Shown: in pieces, positions 6,360-8,655 of the stretch
How positions within the stretch are numbered: position 1 is the stretch's first letter
Layout: every line of letters starts with the position of its first letter
DNA from: Phycisphaerae bacterium
Lineage (GTDB): Bacteria > Planctomycetota > Phycisphaerae > UBA1845 > Fen-1342
Direction: 5' to 3'
Length of the DNA: 8,655 nucleotides
Assembly (NCBI GenBank): GCA_026984555.1
Contig: JALSRY010000614.1
Coordinates: 1 to 8,655 of the forward strand
Translations under genes and position numbers: made by a program
The notes under the pieces: model-generated
What the model was told of the DNA's origin: nothing
The model's database searches: none
The model's input: only the letters and a program-made list of their open reading frames with translations

Positions 6360-8487
6360 ACCTTTCGACCGCCGCCCCCCGCCGAGCACGCGCTGCCCAG
6401 GTTTCCAGCAACAGCATAGCCATCAACCCGAACGCCAGCACCCGCGCCGGATCACGCAGTCCCAACAGCCGCCGCCACCAGCGCTTGCCGGCTGGTCGGG
6501 TTTCGTGCGGGAGCTCGATCTCGACCGCTTCGGTGCCGAGCACCTGGCGCAACTGTTGGATGGAAGCCGGCGCGAGGCGGGATTCCTCGGGCGGCCAGTT
6601 GACGGCGTACATGGCGGCGGTGTGGTCCCGGGCGTAGCGAACCGAGACGATGCCCGGCTGATCGGTCGGCCAGCCGGCGCGCGGAACCCCCTCAACCAGG
6701 CGGATCGAGCGTGATCGCTGGTCCGCGGCGGAGTTTTCGAGGCGGACGGTCGCGTTGCCGGGCATGCCGGCAAACGCGGTACGGGCAACCTCTCCGACGC
6801 GAAAACCGGCGATACGATCCGCCGGCCCGAGCGATTCGGTCATCAGGCGGTACAGCCACGAGAGCAGCCCCGCGGCCCGCACACCGAGTTCGCTCCACGC
6901 CGGGTCCGGCGAGGTCGTGAGCAACACGACACGCCCGCGACCCCACGAACGTTCGAGTATCGCCGGACGCCTGTCCGTGTAACGGGCGAGCACGGCGACG
7001 ACGTCCTCGATGCCGGTGGGTACGATGCGCCGGCGCACGGCGGCGCGCGTCATCTCCGCCAGCAGCTCGTCGTGGGCCCAGGGATGGGCGGGGGACCAGG
7101 TCAGACTGGTCACCGCGTCGAGCTGTTCCGCGGGCTGCACCGACCGGGCGATCAGCCGGCGCAGGCCGGGCCAATCGCCGCCGTCGGCAATCGACCCGGG
7201 CACGAGCAGCACCGTCGCGCCGCGCTCGGCGAAGGTGAGCAGGGCCCGCCGCTGGGTTTCGTTGAGTTCCACGCCACCGATCAGCACGACGAAGTCGGGC
7301 GGCTTCACGTTGGGCGGGTGGTCCGCGCCGGTCACGGTGGCGAGGTCCGCGGGGGTCAGCTCGTGGAACTCGACACGCTGGGCACTGTCCGGCAGTGTCT
7401 CGGGTGCGATCAGGTTGTGCATCAACAGTGCGGTCAGATCGGTCGTCGCGTCGCCCGGTTGCCGGACCAGCCACGCTCGCGGGCGGCGACCGACCTGGCA
7501 CACCACGTACCTCCGCTGGTCATATCCCAACCGATCGGGTGGGTCGAGCTCGACGGCAAAGCCGTAGAGTCCGGGAGCGCGCGGGGGAAGGACGAAGGAG
7601 ACGTCGAGCGTGTCGCCGGCGGAGATCCGCTGCGGCTGGAGTCGTTGCAAGACCGCGCCGCCCTCGCGCAGCACCAGGCGACAGTCGGCGTCGATGCCGT
7701 CGGCCCGGATTTGAGCGCTGAGCCGCAGCGGCAGGCTTTGCGGATGGAGCCCGCGCGGGGCGGAGACCCCGGTGATGGCCAGGTTGCTGCGAGGCTGGCT
7801 GGTTGCCTGACGCACGCTGACCGTCGCGCCCTCCAGACCGGCGAGCAGGCCGGGAGGTACATCCCGCCAGGCGTGGCGGGCATTGTCGGTAAAGACGACG
7901 ATTCGCCGGTGAGGTTGCCGGGCGAGCTGGAGCATCGCGGCGGCTTGGCGCATCGCCGCCCCCAGGCCCGCGGCATGGGGGTGGGGGGATGGCCCGGTAC
8001 GCAATGCGTCCCCCACGACACCTGGATCCGCGGTCAGGGGGATCGGATCACGCGTCGGGTCCGTCCAAACGAGCCCGATTTGTGACGGCTGGGGCCAGGT
8101 GCGGGCTTGTTGGGCGAATGCGGCGGCGCGGCGCAACTGGCGGTCGAGCAGTGTTGTCCGTGCGTCGAGCGCGTAGCGCAAACTCCACGAGTCGTCGAAC
8201 ACCACCACACAAGCCACCGGCTCTCGCCGGACGATTCCCCCCCCGCGGCGGGAACACGTGGGGCCGGCCAGCAGGAACACCAGGCCCGCCACCAGCAGTG
8301 TGCGCAGAAGCAGCAACCACACATTGCGGATTCGCTGGGCGCGCTGGCCGGAGGCCAACGCCGTCGCCAGCATGGTCAGCGGAGGGAAGATCACCCGTCG
8401 CGGGCGTGGGCGCAGCAGCAAGTGCACGACGAGGGGAACGGCGGCGGCGATCAGACCTACCAGAAGTGTGGGAGCCAGCAAGTGCAT
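6358..8487 (-). CDS. BatA/VWA-type membrane protein with glutamine-amidotransferase-like domain
   Basis: About 709 residues from ATG at 8487. The N-terminus HLLAPTLLVGLIAAAVPLVVHLLLRPRPRRVIFPPLTML is the BatA (aerotolerance regulator N-terminal) signature: a membrane helix, then a basic stretch. A second helix spans about 56-74 (VWLLLLRTLLVAGLVFLLAGP). A von Willebrand A-like domain follows, with the MIDAS motif D-D-S-W-S at 98-102 and a later VVFTDN (about 197-202). The middle is beta-rich. A region from about 397 (DFVVLIGGVELNETQRRALLTFAERGATVLLVPG) to about 550 (GRGRVVLLTTSPDPAWSEL) resembles the GATase1-like part of these proteins, without a visible catalytic triad. A last helix spans about 680-697. 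Such proteins usually sit beside MoxR AAA+ ATPases and DUF58 proteins and are thought to act in envelope or metalloprotein maturation; those partners are not in the window. An upstream in-frame TTG at 8604 would add 39 residues unlike the family, so the ATG is preferred, though it lacks a clear ribosome binding site. Confidence 0.85.
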   Translation of the reverse strand: MHLLAPTLLVGLIAAAVPLVVHLLLRPRPRRVIFPPLTMLATALASGQRAQRIRNVWLLLLRTLLVAGLVFLLAGPTCSRRGGGIVRREPVACVVVFDDSWSLRYALDARTTLLDRQLRRAAAFAQQARTWPQPSQIGLVWTDPTRDPIPLTADPGVVGDALRTGPSPHPHAAGLGAAMRQAAAMLQLARQPHRRIVVFTDNARHAWRDVPPGLLAGLEGATVSVRQATSQPRSNLAITGVSAPRGLHPQSLPLRLSAQIRADGIDADCRLVLREGGAVLQRLQPQRISAGDTLDVSFVLPPRAPGLYGFAVELDPPDRLGYDQRRYVVCQVGRRPRAWLVRQPGDATTDLTALLMHNLIAPETLPDSAQRVEFHELTPADLATVTGADHPPNVKPPDFVVLIGGVELNETQRRALLTFAERGATVLLVPGSIADGGDWPGLRRLIARSVQPAEQLDAVTSLTWSPAHPWAHDELLAEMTRAAVRRRIVPTGIEDVVAVLARYTDRRPAILERSWGRGRVVLLTTSPDPAWSELGVRAAGLLSWLYRLMTESLGPADRIAGFRVGEVARTAFAGMPGNATVRLENSAADQRSRSIRLVEGVPRAGWPTDQPGIVSVRYARDHTAAMYAVNWPPEESRLAPASIQQLRQVLGTEAVEIELPHETRPAGKRWWRRLLGLRDPARVLAFGLMAMLLLETWAARARRGAAVER

Positions 8488-8622
8488 GTTCGCCTGCAAG
8501 GGGCTGATGACGCTCGACGGGCCGCCGATACGTCGTCCGCGTCGTTCGGGTAACGCGCCCGCGCGTCGCGGGTCCAAATGATCCTGTACAACCGTGGCTG
8601 ACAAAGTTATTCTACGTCAAGG

Positions 8623-8651
8623 CTTATATTCCAGGTTGCACGCAAGGACAA
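8623..8651 (-). promoter_or_regulatory. Candidate promoter upstream of the BatA-like gene
   Basis: On the minus strand TTGTCC (8651-8646) and TATAAG (8628-8623) are 17 bases apart, matching four and five of six consensus positions. Transcription would begin near 8616, leaving about 128 bases of leader before ATG 8487 or 12 before TTG 8604. It lies at the window edge, so a promoter for or readthrough from an upstream gene cannot be excluded. Confidence 0.4.
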
Positions 8652-8655
8652 ATCA

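Noticed and set aside
7072..8085. 337-codon + strand frame opposite the BatA-like gene
   Set aside because: Compositionally biased shadow without domains or start signals; the minus strand protein has clear BatA and VWA features.
8592..8620. TTGACG at 8620-8615 on the minus strand as a -35 box for the BatA-like gene
   Set aside because: The hexamer 17 bases downstream is CCACGG and neighbouring spacings are no better, so no -10 box pairs with it; TTGTCC-17-TATAAG just upstream is the better pair.

Overview
The window is GC-rich, densely coded chromosomal sequence, most likely from a planctomycete and plausibly from the Phycisphaerae. The assignment rests on three things. First, there is a type II secretion/prepilin-like protein with an N-terminal [13 protein letters not shown] segment, a CPAD motif and a late H-x10-DG motif. 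Second, there is a BatA/VWA membrane protein with a glutamine-amidotransferase-like tail. Third, there is an FtsK/SpoIIIE-type protein whose last ATPase module is degenerate. The organism is inferred from protein families, not from a marker gene.

Layout, left to right. (i) The 3' part of an FtsK/SpoIIIE-like ATPase gene on + enters from the left edge and ends at 1174. (ii) Two genes on - are read right to left: a secreted metallophosphoesterase-fold protein (3813-1963), whose stop lies one base before a family 2 glycosyltransferase start (1961-1212), so the pair looks translationally coupled. (iii) A family 4 uracil-DNA glycosylase on + (3862-4680) is divergent from the phosphoesterase across a 48-base gap holding both start signals. 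(iv) A prepilin-like protein on + (4764-5534) follows. (v) A small lipoprotein gene on - (6159-5509) converges on it and overlaps it by 26 bases. (vi) A BatA/VWA-type membrane protein on - (about 8487-6358) closes the window.

The genes do not form one recognisable pathway. The phosphoesterase and glycosyltransferase share a transcript order and may both serve the cell envelope. The lipoprotein and BatA-like protein are also envelope proteins. UDG is a DNA repair housekeeping enzyme. No RNA genes, insertion sequences, CRISPR arrays, integrases or attachment sites were seen. No intergenic stretch exceeds 300 bases; the longest, 6160-6357, holds a lipoprotein promoter candidate and a + strand intrinsic terminator.

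The observations most worth checking are: a phosphoesterase that seems to have lost most metal ligands; two promoter candidates placed so that UDG and the lipoprotein would be made from leaderless mRNAs; and a strong + strand terminator with no + strand gene in front of it, about 780 bases downstream of the prepilin gene and beyond the whole lipoprotein gene. I did not find a convincing new multi-gene system.
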